Below, piece by piece: positions 42,883 to 54,174 of a DNA stretch of 64,000 nucleotides; position 1 is the first letter of the stretch; every line of letters starts with the position of its first letter. Source of the stretch: Ryuthela nishihirai. Its lineage: Eukaryota; Arthropoda; Arachnida; Araneae; Heptathelidae. The stretch spans positions 16,906,001-16,970,000 of the forward strand of contig JAWZYU010000001.1 in NCBI GenBank assembly GCA_038380435.1, given 5' to 3'. A program made the translations under genes and the position numbers. Under the pieces are notes generated by a model. That model had not been told where the DNA came from and searched no databases. It was given only the letters and a program-made list of their open reading frames with translations.

Positions 42883-43490
42883 ATGGCGCCTAAAAGAAAG
42901 ATGGCAACCACGCTAAAGAATGCAGCTCCCGCTAGCAAAGCATCAAGCTCTCCAGTGGGTAGCAGCAGCCCTCCAAGGTCACCCCCTGTCTCTAGCGCTG
43001 GTTTGTCGCCTTCGGACGACGATCTGTTGGCGTAAGTCTCTAAATGTGTTGAAACTGTCTTCAAATCCCAAGTTTGTTCAAACGATTGTCTCATTACTCA
43101 CTGAAGCAGTTTCTTCTGCTGTTCTGCAAGAAATCAAAAGAACTGTTGAGTTTTCTACCGAGGCTATACATGAGCTAAGAGATCAACTTAAAGAGAAAGA
43201 TGCAATATGAACTTGAACAGTATCAACGCAGAAACTCGATCAGGATTTTTGGAGTGGAAGAAGTTGATACGCCTACTGATCATTTTGCCATTAAAATTTT
43301 CAATGAAAAATTGAACATTGGCATTTCCGTAAATGACATTGACCGCAGTCATCGAATGGGGATTAGTCGGAACGGCAAGCCCGACCGATCATTGTAAAAT
43401 TCTGTTCATGTCGGAAAAGAAATGCTGTGTTCCGTGCTAAAAGTAAACTTAAAGGCATGGAATCACTATTCATGAAGATCTGACTGAGAG
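42883..43490 (+). pseudogene. LINE ORF1 relic (coiled coil plus RRM-like), frame-shifted
   Basis: Starts MAPKRKMATTLKNAAPASKA with a Ser/Pro-rich segment to DDDLLA, where a one-base shift occurs (about 43032). A helical, coiled-coil-like segment (QEIKRTVEFSTEAIHELRDQ) follows. A second shift (about 43200) leads to EQYQRRNSIRIFGVEE and DIDRSHRMG, the signature of ORF1 proteins of L1/Jockey/CR1-type LINEs. Further shifts hit the part reading GITIHEDLTE. Such proteins bind the element RNA. The LINE reverse transcriptase part is absent; a SINE-1 fragment follows at once. About 200 bp upstream may be the 5' untranslated region. Confidence 0.8.
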
Positions 43491-43495
43491 TAGTA

Positions 43496-43577
43496 GAGAT
43501 TAATTTCAATGCTGGCGCAATTGATATTCAAACCTGGGAACTTTAGATTACAAGCCCGGCATGCTAATGACTGAGTC
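43496..43577 (-). mobile_element. SINE-1 head fragment, old
   Basis: Minus-strand tRNA-like head only (AACCTGGGAACTTTAGATTA, AGCCCGGCATGCTAATGACTG in plus reading is its diverged version). It lies directly beside a second, more complete minus copy, but that copy has its own target duplication, so this is a separate older piece. Confidence 0.75.
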
Positions 43578-43601
43578 TCCAGGTTCACCCACTGAACAGG
43601 G

Positions 43602-43973
43602 TTGAGTTGTTTTACCTCTGAGCGGCACTTGCACACAATGGGCGAAATGGGCGGGTCACAAGAACCCCGAAGGCTAAGAGAAGGTTGGAGAAGGGACCCA
43701 CTTTACAGCTATTGGGAGACGGATGGTAGCCTTCCGTCAAGGCCATCCAGTGTGTTCTTTAACGTGCACATTGTATAGTTCTCTCGCATACGGAACTTGG
43801 CTTAACATCCTGTCCGACGGACGGCTACCTTTCCAAGTCCATCGGTGTGTCCTACTGACCATAGGCAGGGAGTTTTGCGGAGATAAATCTCAACTTTGAT
43901 CCCGGTCGGACTCGAACATGGGAACTGCAGATTACGAGCCTGGCGCGCTACCGACTGAGCCCCCTTCGCCCCT
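43602..43973 (-). mobile_element. SINE-1 copy, full length, minus, diverged
   Basis: Tail to head complete, with several small deletions. Target duplication CACTGAACAGGG (43590-43601) against CACTTAACAGGG (43974-43985). Confidence 0.93.
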
Positions 43974-43989
43974 CACTTAACAGGGATTG

Positions 43990-44480
43990 GCTTTTAATTA
44001 ACTTTAAAAGAATATTAGTTTATGGCAGAGAACTTTGCTTTTAAATATTTCAATTTCCATAACTACTTTAATACTGAATTGGTATCGCTACCTTAATGGT
44101 TATCTTAATTTGCACAGATTTGATGTGATATTTATTTAGAAACGTGTGATATGTTCTTGCTTAGAAAGATTTAAATGAGATATCGATTTATAAAGCTTTA
44201 TTTTAAAACCAATGACATTTTTCCGTAAAACATTTATTCTTGTTGCTACAGAACCTCCATTGTGGCTTTCCGTTGACTCATTGTACTAAGGTTTTTAACG
44301 TGCACGTGCGTATAGAGAGAGTATAAGAGAGTATAACACGTGTGTATAAAGAGAGCTACACTCATAGATAGAGGAAAGAGCCTCACCTTTCATTATGATA
44401 ACAATTAAAATTAAATCATAGATTAAGGAATTGTTATTTTACATTTATTATGAGCATACTGAGCAGGAAAAATATGTATC
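43990..44480. other. No gene seen
   Basis: AT-rich unique sequence. Short GAGAGTATAAGAGAGTATAA and TGTGTATAAAGAGAG words near 44316-44352 are locally repetitive. Confidence 0.4.
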
Positions 44481-44495
44481 TGGCTTTGCCTGAAG

Positions 44496-44885
44496 TTGGG
44501 TTGGGTTGTTTTACCTCTGAGCTGCACTTTTTTGCACACCATGGGCTAAATGGCCAGGTCACATGGACCCCGAAGGCTCAGAGAAGATTGGGGGAGGGGA
44601 CCCACTGGAACAGCTGTTGGGAGACAGATGGTCGCCTCCCATCAAGGCCATCCAGCGTGTTCTTTAACGTGCACAAGGTATGTCTCTCCCGCACACGGGG
44701 CCACGACTTAACGTCCCATCCGACGGACGGCGGCCTTTACAAGCCCATCGGTGTCCCCTACTGACCGTGGGCAGGGCGGGGAATTTTTGCGGAGATAAAT
44801 CTCAACGCTGACCCAGCTGGGACTCGAACCTGGGAACTACAGATTACGAGCCTGGCGCGCTACCGACTGAGCCACCCCCGCCCCT
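44496..44885 (-). mobile_element. SINE-1 copy, full length, minus
   Basis: Complete and near consensus. Target duplication CTTTGCCTGAAG (44484-44495) against CTTTGTCTGAAG (44886-44897). Confidence 0.95.
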
Positions 44886-44897
44886 CTTTGTCTGAAG

Positions 44898-47150
44898 AAG
44901 ATGACGCTATAGAACTGACCATGTCATCTCCTGAGACTCCATTGGAATACATTGGTTTACACTTTGTTCTCGTTGTGGCACAGAATAAAAAAAAAGGTAT
45001 TTTTTTTTAACCCTTTACTCGCTTTCTGCGGATATACAAATATCTGGAGTCCTTAGCGTGCCTTTTAGAGATAGCTTGTCATATTCATTTCATGAAATAG
45101 ATAGAGTAATTTACTGTTTCGCAGGTGTTAGAAGAATGCTACTCTGGTCCTCAATTTTAGCATTTCGGCATAAACTGTTTCCATTAAAAGTTCATTTTAA
45201 GCATTCTAGGCGAATATACAACAAAGGCTACCTAGTGATGGATGTATTTTTCGAAAATTTTCCTTGCACAAACATTTTTCAAACTTTTGAATTCCTTGTT
45301 TAGCAACTTTTACACATACCAGAGCTTATTAAATCCGTGACAGTGATAAATTGCTTGCTAATTCAGAATGAAGATAGCCACACTACAGAGGTAGAAGCTT
45401 TCGAACTAGGCTGTCTCTCGGTAGACAGATATTAGGCGTAGACCTTGTACCTTGATTAATAGTTGCACTCTTGACAGCTGTTGTGTGTGGACCGTGGAGA
45501 AAAGACGGGCTGTAAACGATTCGACTCAAATGTCCAAATGTGCAGATAGAAGAATCAGTGACTGTCGAATTCCAAACGCATTTGAAAAGGGAATTATTAA
45601 TGGATGCAACTGCTTGGACCTAAAAAGGGAAAAAAGTTGTTTAAAATTCCAGAAAATATGCAATAATAATTGAAATTGTCTCTCTTGTAGGTTAGTAATG
45701 TATCATCTATAAAACAAAGTTGGTTAGAGTTTTTAAAATGTTTCGTTTAGTGACTCAATAAGAATGTTAATTAAATTTATAGTCTTATTATGATCCTGAC
45801 TAGTAATTTTGAAAATATACGTCTTACTCTTTTGTATTTACAGCCATTAAACCCCAAACCAACCAAACTTTATATATTTACTACATAACAATATATTTTA
45901 AAATTGTAGCAAAGAAAAGAATTGAATTTTGAGATGTCACTCGTTGAAGTTAATAAAACTACAAATTTTCAGATAAAAAATGAGTATTAGCGAAGGGTTA
46001 TTTAATATATATTTTTGCATAAAGATATACAAATGCAACTTTTTTAAAGACACACAAACAGGTAACTGTAGAGCTGTAGTTGTCACACGGGGAAAGCCAC
46101 AATTATATGTTTACTTCCCTCTCTGGTAATTAAACAATTTATAGTTCAGCGTTTTAAACACACTTGAGCAATAAATGTGAATTAGGCTTAGTAGAGTGAA
46201 TGGAAAAAAGATTGATCACTGGAAAATACAATCTGAGTGAAACAGTTGAATCAAATTAAGCAGCATAATATAAAATATTCACAAGAGATAATATTTTCAT
46301 TCAAAGAGCAATGAAAAATAGAGGTAAACATATTTAAAAATGAACACTTTGGTTTTTATATGTTACTCTATATTGGATATTTTAAATTATATAGAATATT
46401 TGCGTTAATTTTTATTGAATTTATTTAGGGAATTATATTATTAATTTGCTTTAAAACCCTAGCCCCCGTTTAGATTACATTTTTCCCCTTTTAATAATGA
46501 TTAACAGTAAAATTTAAAAATGAATAAAACGAATTTACATGTTTTATAACAAAAAATTAGATGCATATACTTATAGATACTTGCAATGTATATTGCGCAC
46601 GGTATATATGTTTGCAAGAAATGGTGTTTAAAGCGAACCAATTTTAGCATATTAATTATTTTGCTATAAAACATCATTACTTAATTTAAACAGTTTTTTT
46701 TCGTTCAAAGGGACAGAAACATTTACCCAAAATATTTATTTATACAATAGAGTAGAAACAGATAATATAGATTATATAAAACAATGTCTAAATATTATAA
46801 CTTGAACGATATTTAATTAAGCAATTTGCTTTGACTAAATTGAGAATGTTTCTCTGGGGTATTAATTAACTTTCGGATTCAGGGGTAAACATTTTACATA
46901 TTTCCATCGCCAAGATCACCTCAAAAAATTCCACAAAAAGAAAAAAAAAATAAATTATTTGCGTTGAATAAATTTAATTAATTAAATTAATTCAATTTTA
47001 ATAACTGTTTGGAAATTTTTCTCGACATGCAGGAGAGAGATGAAATCATAGTAAGCTCAGAGAGTGTCTGTCTACTGTAAATAAAAATAAAATAAGACCA
47101 ATAATAGTAATATTCAAAGATAGATCTATCAGAAAATAAATGGGTTCGAA
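44898..47150. other. Long AT-rich unique tract, no gene
   Basis: The longest repeat-poor tract in the window. Frames of 73-81 codons (45058, 45452) have no recognisable domain. No splice-site and codon pattern is strong enough to call exons. Confidence 0.5.
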
Positions 47151-47555
47151 AGGTAAACATTTAATAAACGAAGGTTCGAAAGGTAAACAATTAATAAAAT
47201 AAACATTTAAAAGCAAATATGATAAATGGCAAATTTGGCTCTGATAGAGATATAAAATAGAAAATTATAGATTTTATAAATGAACACGTCTCAAGGTTTT
47301 CGAAACAGCTATTTTTCAAGGTCAAAATATTTAAAATTGAAAATGAATTAAAATTTGCCTGCATCAAGGAGGGGAAAACATTTTTAAGGAAACACCCTAA
47401 CGATAAGATATACAGAATCAGATATGAATAATTTTTGGAAAAAATAAAACTTTCAGATGGAAGATGATTTCTACCGAAAACGAAATTTAGGGACTTTTCA
47501 TTACCTACATTTAAGATGTTATGTAGGGACTTAACTGAAACGGCATATGAGTATT
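47150..47555. other. Possible upstream part of a LINE relic
   Basis: Lies just before a LINE endonuclease relic and contains a small direct repeat (GGTTCGAAAGGTAAACA, twice). No peptide similarity can be read. Confidence 0.3.
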
Positions 47556-47570
47556 GGGAGTTTTAATTTA

Positions 47571-48350
47571 AAATTGATACTTTATAACAGAAGAAGTGTT
47601 CGTCAAAATTTTGATGAGTTGGTTTTGATATTGGATCTTTAGATTGTAATTTTGATTTAATATTGTTAACAGAGATCTGGATAAAGGAAGAAGAAGTCGA
47701 TTTATTTAATATAGCTGGATACACTAAGTTTCGCAACTGTAGAATTTAAAGTAAATCTAGTGGTGTAATGGTTTTTATCAAAAGTAATGTTTTGAACTTT
47801 ATACAAATTGATACCACAATGGTAGCTGCTGAATATGTCCATTTGTACAGTGATAAAAGTAAAGTTTCTGTTATTGTGCTTTATACAGTAGATCTCTCTC
47901 ATTGACCGTAAAGGAGTTTAATACAGAACTAAATAGGACATTGAATGCAATTAAAACTGAAAACATTATTTAATTGATGATCGAAATATAGATTTCTTGA
48001 ACGATAATAAAGATATAAATGAATATTTAAATATCACGTCGGACTATGGATATTGGAAGTTTATAAATATAATTATTAAATTAAATACCCCCTCAAGCAG
48101 CTGCTTGCCACAGAGGTCTGACAGGAGCCTGTCAGTTTATATGCCAAAGTAGAAGGTCTGAGAGGTTGGCAGGACCTCAGCAGAAAAACAGCACGAACAT
48201 CCATGCCTTACCCGGGGCTCGAACCCAGGTCCCGTAGATCAGTAGCCAAGCGCGCTAACCACTCGGCCACGGGACGGCTCTTATAAATATACCTATTAGA
48301 AATATAAATGATTATACCAGTGGTATTCATCACGTTTTTATTTAGAAATA
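47571..48350 (+). pseudogene. LINE endonuclease relic, CR1/Jockey type, split by SINE-2
   Basis: Broken frames on the plus strand read like the N-terminal part of an apurinic-type endonuclease of a non-LTR retrotransposon. In order they are ILYNRRSVRQNFDELVLIL, LLTEIWIKEEE, GVMVFIKSN, a middle part with stops, and LIDDRNIDFLND (the place of the conserved GDFN motif, with the Gly and Phe changed). After the SINE-2 (48072-48280) the reading resumes as PIRNINDYTSGIHHVF. In living elements this domain nicks DNA to prime reverse transcription. Here the catalytic motif and frame are lost, and no reverse transcriptase part follows. Confidence 0.75.
48072..48280 (-). mobile_element. SINE-2 copy, full length, inside a LINE relic
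   Basis: Complete minus-strand copy: AT-rich tail at left, both palindromes, B box (GGGGCTCGAACCC in plus reading) and A box (CGCTAACCACTCGGCCAC). Perfect 11-bp target duplication (TTATAAATATA) at 48061-48071 and 48281-48291. Confidence 0.95.
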
Positions 48351-48757
48351 AGAACGATTCATTCATGAATGATATTGTACTTTTTAGAAGTTCTAAATTC
48401 TAATTTCATTTGGAAGGGAACTTTGTAGCCTGGATGGGTTTAACCCCCTTGGCACAAAACGGTAAAGAAAATATTTTTAGTTTTGGTTTTACTAATTTTA
48501 AATTTTGTTTTGTCTGTTATATTATTGTTTTTATTATTCTATTGGTTATATTCTCATCAAGACTAAACGGTTTTCCAAAGCTTTGTATTATAAATTTGTA
48601 AGAAATATTTCTTAAAATTGAACTGGATGATGACTAAAGATTACACTGGGTAAAAAGTTTCGTGAAAGTCATGCCTCTGAGATAAAATTAGCCATTTCTT
48701 AAATATTTCGAACTGGTGAACACGAATATGACAATGAAAATGCAAAATTGGCTGCGA
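48351..48757. other. No gene seen
   Basis: AT-rich sequence between the LINE relic and the pseudogene to the right. Nothing recognised. Confidence 0.4.
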
Positions 48758-50513
48758 TTACTGAGAAATCCGCAATAGTTTCTTATATAATAGAGTAATA
48801 CGTACATATGACATGTATCGGTAAAACTCGGCTTCTACTTCCGACGTCGCTTTTGCCCGTCGCTTGTACAGCTGCTCAGGATCATCTCTGGCGAGCATCC
48901 AACAGTAGTCAGCCAACATTGAAGTGGACCAGAGTCCCTGGTATCTTTTATCCATTGTTGCAATGTCCTGGTGAAAACGTTAACCGTGCTCATCACTAAC
49001 CATGCCGCAATTGTCGGGGAAGAAATCTAAGTGGGAATGGAGAAAGTGGATCTTTAAGGACATATTGCAGCCAAGTTTGTGATAGAGAAACAACATGTCC
49101 TTAACCAGTTTCTTGTGTCACCCTGACATTCCTCAAGAATTTAGTTGACACCAGACGAAACGCGTTCCAAGCCTTTTTCTCGTCACCCTGAAGCACGTTG
49201 TCGAACATCTAGTCTCTGAACAGCTCGCGGATCTGAGGACCCACAAAAATTCCCTCTTTAATTTTCGCTTCGCTGACTCGAGAGAATTTGTCCGTCAAGT
49301 ACTTGAAAGCTGATGAAGTCCGGTCCATGGCTTTTACGAAGTTTTTTATCACACCTAGTTTGATGTGTAGGGACGGTAGCAGGATTTTGTGCATTTCTGC
49401 CAGTGCTGGGTGTTCCACATTCTTCTCTCCGACCTTCAGAGATTTCCTCTGAGGCCAGTTTCTCTTCATGTAGTGCAAACTCTTTGCTTGGCTGTCCCAT
49501 TCATATAAGAAACAGCAGCACTTCGTATATTTCAGCTGCAGACCCATCAACAGAGCAACTACCTTCAAGTCACAACAGAGCCATACTTGCTGTATTGAAG
49601 ACAGTTCAACAGCTGTTTTCAGTTTGTTGTACGTTTCTTTCATGTAAACAGCGTGTCCGACCAGAATGGATGGAAGTCGATTTCCATTATGCAGCAACAC
49701 CGCTTTGAGGCTCAATTTCGAGGAGTCTATGAGTCGCCATTCTTCAGGGTTGTGTTTGATTCCGAGGGTATTCATCAGGCCATCTATATCGGAGCAGAAC
49801 ACAAGGTCATCTTCCTTTCTGAAGTGAGTCGCAAACTGCTCATGACGAGTTCGAAACGAAGTCACTTGGACATTTTCCTTGAGAAGATTTCATTGCTTAA
49901 GTCTTGATCCAAGTAACTCTGCTTTGGCCTTGGACAGCTCCAAATCGCGAACAAGATCGTTCATTTCTTCTTCGGTGAGAATTTGTGGTACAGATGACGC
50001 ACCGTGGTAGACGTATGGAACATCATTAGACACCGAAGGCTGCGGATAATCTGACGTCGGTTCGCCTCTCTCCTCAACGTCTGAATCGACGGAAAATTCT
50101 TTTGGAGGTTCGGGAACAGGAAACCCTTCGCCATGCGGAAATGGTCGGAGAGCAGATTGTACATTTGTGTACGCTATTGTCCACTTCTTTTTCCTCGTGA
50201 TGCCTCCAGAAACAGGTGGAGCCATGCAGAAGTAGCAATGATTTGAGTGATTGCTTGGCTCTCTCCAAACCATAGGAACAACTAACGGCATCGCCACTTT
50301 TTCACCTTTCAGCGACTTCGGAAGATTTTTGCACACGTACTGCAACATATGTGTGGTCCCGATCTTGCATCTAAAATAAAATCATACGCTGCTTTCACTA
50401 TTGGAGTGATGGCTTTTTTTTCTGGCTTGCAAACGTCACTTCCTCGCAAATGTAACAAAATGTATCTGCGCTATTAACACAGTTACGAGGCATCACTACT
50501 GCTGGTTTAAAAT
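48758..50513 (-). pseudogene. Single-exon pseudogene of a multicopy uncharacterised animal protein family
   Basis: The minus-strand reading starts MPRNCVNSADTFCYICEE (a Cys-rich start) at about 50511 and continues after a shift in an 8-base A run (50414-50421). It passes PMVWREPSNHSNHCYFCMAP, WRLIDSSKLSLKAVLLHNGN, LHIKLGVIKNFVKAMD, IKEGIFVGPQIREL, LHSHLDFFPDNCGMVSDEHG and MDKRYQGLWSTSMLADYCW. I recognise these from a family found in many copies in arthropod and other invertebrate genomes, of unknown function and possibly of transposon origin. In-frame stops are TGA at 49890-49892 (in place of Trp, by my memory of the family), TAG at 49209-49211 and TAA at 48980-48982. A further shift lies near 49110-49140. 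No introns are seen. It is dead. Confidence 0.85.
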
Positions 50514-50514
50514 T

Positions 50515-52095
50515 GCAAGGATCACTTGTGTTGTACTTATGACTCAGGAGTAAATGGAAGTCGCTCAAAAGACTTTGCTTACCCTACGAAACGTCGCTTA
50601 CGACTAACGATTCCATCATCTTTTGTCCGCGATCTTAAAGCCGCGATGTCATGACTGAACTAAATGATCCAATATCTCCGGAGGTTGTGTTTTTGGCGGG
50701 CTGATGCAATACAACGTAATATGTTGTAATCTGGAGTTTAAAATACAGTTGCGAAATGGTTACCTATGTACTCAATGCGGACTGAGTCGGTTATACATGA
50801 CCATCTCTGTCTCTCCTAAACAAGAGTCAATCAGAAATTTTATTGCCTTTTTCGTGTACAGCACCTCGAAATTAGTAAAGATTGACTATTTTCGATTCAA
50901 AGCATTTTTGTGTGTTGCCCAGTGTTATCATTATTTTACATTGTAGTTCATTCAACTTTTTTTTATCCAAAACATCATATCTTTTAGAATAAAGACAATT
51001 TTGATATATATTTCATATATCAAAAGTCGTTATTACCAAAAAAAAAAAAAAAAAAAAAAAAAAAATTCGCATATAAAACTTCGAAATCACTAAAGAAATA
51101 ATATTTCTTCAGCAGGAAAACTATGTTAAATAAACTGACGAATCAAACATCATTCAAAAGTCTTTTGTTTGCTTTTTAGTTTCATTTCATTTGTTTAAAA
51201 TGAGCATACCATTCTTCTCAACAAAATGATTATAATGAAGCATTCTGAATTTAAATTAAAAACAATCGCAAATTTTTTTTTGCTAAGAATTATTCAGAAA
51301 AATCGAGATAGTTACATTAAAACGAAGATTACACTGTCAAAGACTTCAGACCGGACACTGAAGATACACACAAGTAAAATATTCAGTTATAGATGTCTGG
51401 AATAAAATATACTCCATCGGGACAAAAAATGTAAAGTGGGGGGGGGGGGGTCAAGAGACTGAATTTCGATTGCAGTATTATATTTTATCCTCGTTTATAA
51501 ATATTTAAATAATGTCTTCGAAACTGCATGAAATATACATATTAAATATTTTTTGCCTGTATTACCTTACTAGCATTCTCAAAGTTAGGGAAGGGGCTAG
51601 ATTCGACCCTCTTCGGTTAGGTAAATTAATATATTTTTTGGAAAATGTTTCAATATTAATATTATAGGGTATGCGGTTAGTTTAATAGCTACTTATTATT
51701 GTTTCATATCTACATTTATTTAGCAAACCATGTCTGTGTGCAAATTGAAATAACATAGAAATTTTAACTTTTGCAGTCTTCATATACTCATGTGAGAGCA
51801 TTAACTGGAAATTAGGGGTAAAGATTTGGATAAAATTTATTTTATTTTTATTTAAATGTTTTATATTGATTACTAAAAAGCTTTTAAATAAAATGCATTT
51901 TTAATAATTGTGTTTCTTAAAAGAATACATAATATTCAAAAAAATAATTTTTAATATATATTTTTGTTTTGTATGTTACTTTTATCATTTTCTATATTTC
52001 GAATTTTTTGCGCAAAAGACTGCTTACAATATTCATTTTTAAACTTTATGAACTACAGCTAATGGCGGAAATTGAATCTAATGGAAGAATCAGTT
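50515..52095. other. No gene; AT-rich with poly-A and poly-G runs
   Basis: The stretch 50515-50700 may still belong to the unit carrying the pseudogene. A run of about 28 A (51038-51065) and a run of about 12 G (51438-51450) occur. I see no retroposed gene in front of the A run. Nothing else is recognised. Confidence 0.5.
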
Positions 52096-52107
52096 CCCAT
52101 CCAAAAG

Positions 52108-52491
52108 GGGCGGGGGTGGCTCAGTCGGTAGAGCGCCAGGCTCGTAATCTGTAGTTCCCAGGTTCGAGTCCCAGCTGGGTCAGCGTTGAGATTTATCTCC
52201 GCAAAATTCCCCGCCCTGCCCACCGTCAGTAGGGAACAGCGATGGGCTTGGAAAGGCCGCCATCCGTCGGATGGGACGTTAAGACGTGGCCCCGTGTGCG
52301 GGAGACGCATACCCTGTGCACGTTAAATAACACACTGGATGGCCTTGACGGGAGGCTACCATCTGTCTCCCAACAGCTGTTCCAGTGGGTTCCCTCCCCC
52401 AACCTTCTCTGAGCCTTCGGGGTCCATGTGACCTGGCCATTTAGCCCATGGTGTGCAGAAAAGTGCCGCTCAGAGGTAAAACAACCCAACT
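52108..52491 (+). mobile_element. SINE-1 copy, full length, variant subfamily
   Basis: Complete. Carries changes shared with the next copy: CACCGTCAGTAGGGAACAGC, GCCATCCGTCGG, TTAAGACGT, GGGAGACGCATACC and TTAAATAACACACTGG. Flanks (CCAAAAGG, CTCAAAATGG) only weakly suggest a target duplication. Confidence 0.95.
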
Positions 52492-52768
52492 CAAAATGGA
52501 GCTAGCAATACGTCATGTTAGAGTTATTATGCGGTGCAGTAGCAGGTGAGGCAAAACGAAAATGTGTTATTTCATCTCCTCCTCGATTTGCGTTTTGAAA
52601 TGGAAAAAGGCACTTCCATTAACCATAGGACTAACACAAAAATTAAATCATTTTCATTCATTATATTATGTCGCAAAATAATCACAGCTAATCAGGGAAA
52701 GATGCTCCAGAGAATTAAGTGACAATGGTGTTATTTTCCGAATAATTTTCGTTTTGGATCATCACTGA

Positions 52769-53152
52769 GGGGCGGGGGTGGCTCAGTCGGTAGCACACCA
52801 GTCTCGTAATCTATAGTTCCCAGGTTCGAGTCCCAGCTGGGTCAGCGTTGAGATTTATCTCCGCAAAATTCCCCGCCCTGCCCACCGTCAGTAGGGAACA
52901 GCGATGGGCTTGGAAAGGCCGCCATCCGTCGGATGGGACGTTAAGACGTTGCCCGTGTGCGGGAGACGCATACCCTCTGCACGTTAAATAACACACTGGA
53001 TGGCCTTGACGGGAGGCTACCATCTGTCTCCCAACAGCTGTTCCAGTGGGTCCCCTTCCCCAACCTTCTCTGAGCTTTCGGGGTCCATGTGGCCTGGCCA
53101 TTTAGCCCATGGTGTGCAAAAAAGTGCCGCTCAGAGGTAAAACAACCCAACC
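52769..53152 (+). mobile_element. SINE-1 copy, full length, same variant subfamily
   Basis: Complete, with the same set of diagnostic changes as the copy 660 bp to the left. It has its own perfect 9-bp target duplication (CATCACTGA at 52760-52768 and 53153-53161), so it inserted independently and is not a segmental duplicate. Confidence 0.95.
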
Positions 53153-53164
53153 CATCACTGAAGA

Positions 53165-53780
53165 AGCTGTAAGTACAATTCGATGCATTCATGTATCAAA
53201 TAGAATTCTTCAGATGAAAATGCAGTCATTTCCTGAAAACTATTGAAAGCACTACTCCTACTTTAAGAGTCTATCCTATTCCATGTCTATTATGGGGCAG
53301 CTTTTGTATACATCATGATTTCGGTTTATGAGCGTTTCGTTTTTGTTTTTTCATTAACAACTTTAAACTAAATCTTTTCCACATCTCAGTAAAAGTGCGT
53401 TTTCTGTTTCTGCAGATCTTTATTGTAGGATGTCACGTCCAAATGTATTTATTTTGCACAAGGCAGTGTCGAAATGTTCAACGAATCGTGCCTTGTAATA
53501 ACATAGTACAATTAGTATACTGCTATTACGTATGCTGCTGCGGATTTTTGATGATATCTCTCGCACGGAAGAACGACATTTTGCTGAGTGGAATCTAATT
53601 ACTCCAGCATCTAGCAAAATCCTTAAACTACCGCAGAAAAGAAAATATTAGGTTTTTGCTGAATCACTAAGGTCATCATGAGTTCTGATGTTGTAGATTA
53701 TTTTTTGACAGAAATATGAAAAACCGAATCCTATTTGTACCGAATCTCAATTATCCTGATTCAATATTATCGAGGATTAA
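53165..53780. other. No gene seen
   Basis: Unique sequence; overlapping 65-67 codon frames on both strands, unrecognised. Confidence 0.4.
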
Positions 53781-53784
53781 GTGT

Positions 53785-54174
53785 TGCTGTGTTGTTTTAT
53801 TTCTGAGCCCCACTTTTTTTTACACACAATAGAATAAATCGACAGGTCACAAAGACCCCGAAGGCTCAGAGAAGGTTAGGGGAACGCGACGCACTGGACA
53901 GCTGTTAGGAAACAAATGCTGTCTCCCTTTAATATCATCCAGCATGTTCTTTAATGTGCACAATGTATGGCTCGCCAGCACACATGGCCATGGCTAAATA
54001 TCCCACCGATGGACGTCGGCTTTTCCAAGACCAGCGGTGTCCCATTTCTGACCGAGGTTACGGTGAGGGTTTTAGCGGAAATAAATCTGAACACTGACGC
54101 AGGTGGGACTCGAACCTAGGAACTGCAGATTTAGGAGCCTGGCACGCTACCGATAGAGCCAACCCCTCAGCCCC
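53785..54174 (-). mobile_element. SINE-1 copy, full length, minus, old
   Basis: Recognisable from tail (GTTGTTTTATTTCTGAGC) to head (AGAGCCAACCCCTCAGCCCC), with roughly one change in every 6-10 bases. TCGAGG on both sides may be what is left of the target duplication. Confidence 0.85.

Noticed and set aside
42883..43397. A host gene starting MAPKRKMATTLKN
   Set aside because: Three frames are needed within 500 bp and the EQYQRRNSIRIFGVEE block is typical of LINE ORF1.
51038..51065. Poly-A run as the tail of a retroposed gene
   Set aside because: No coding remnant precedes it on the plus strand and no target duplication was found.
52108..53152. Segmental duplication of one SINE locus
   Set aside because: The flanks differ and the second copy has its own 9-bp duplication, so it is an independent insertion.
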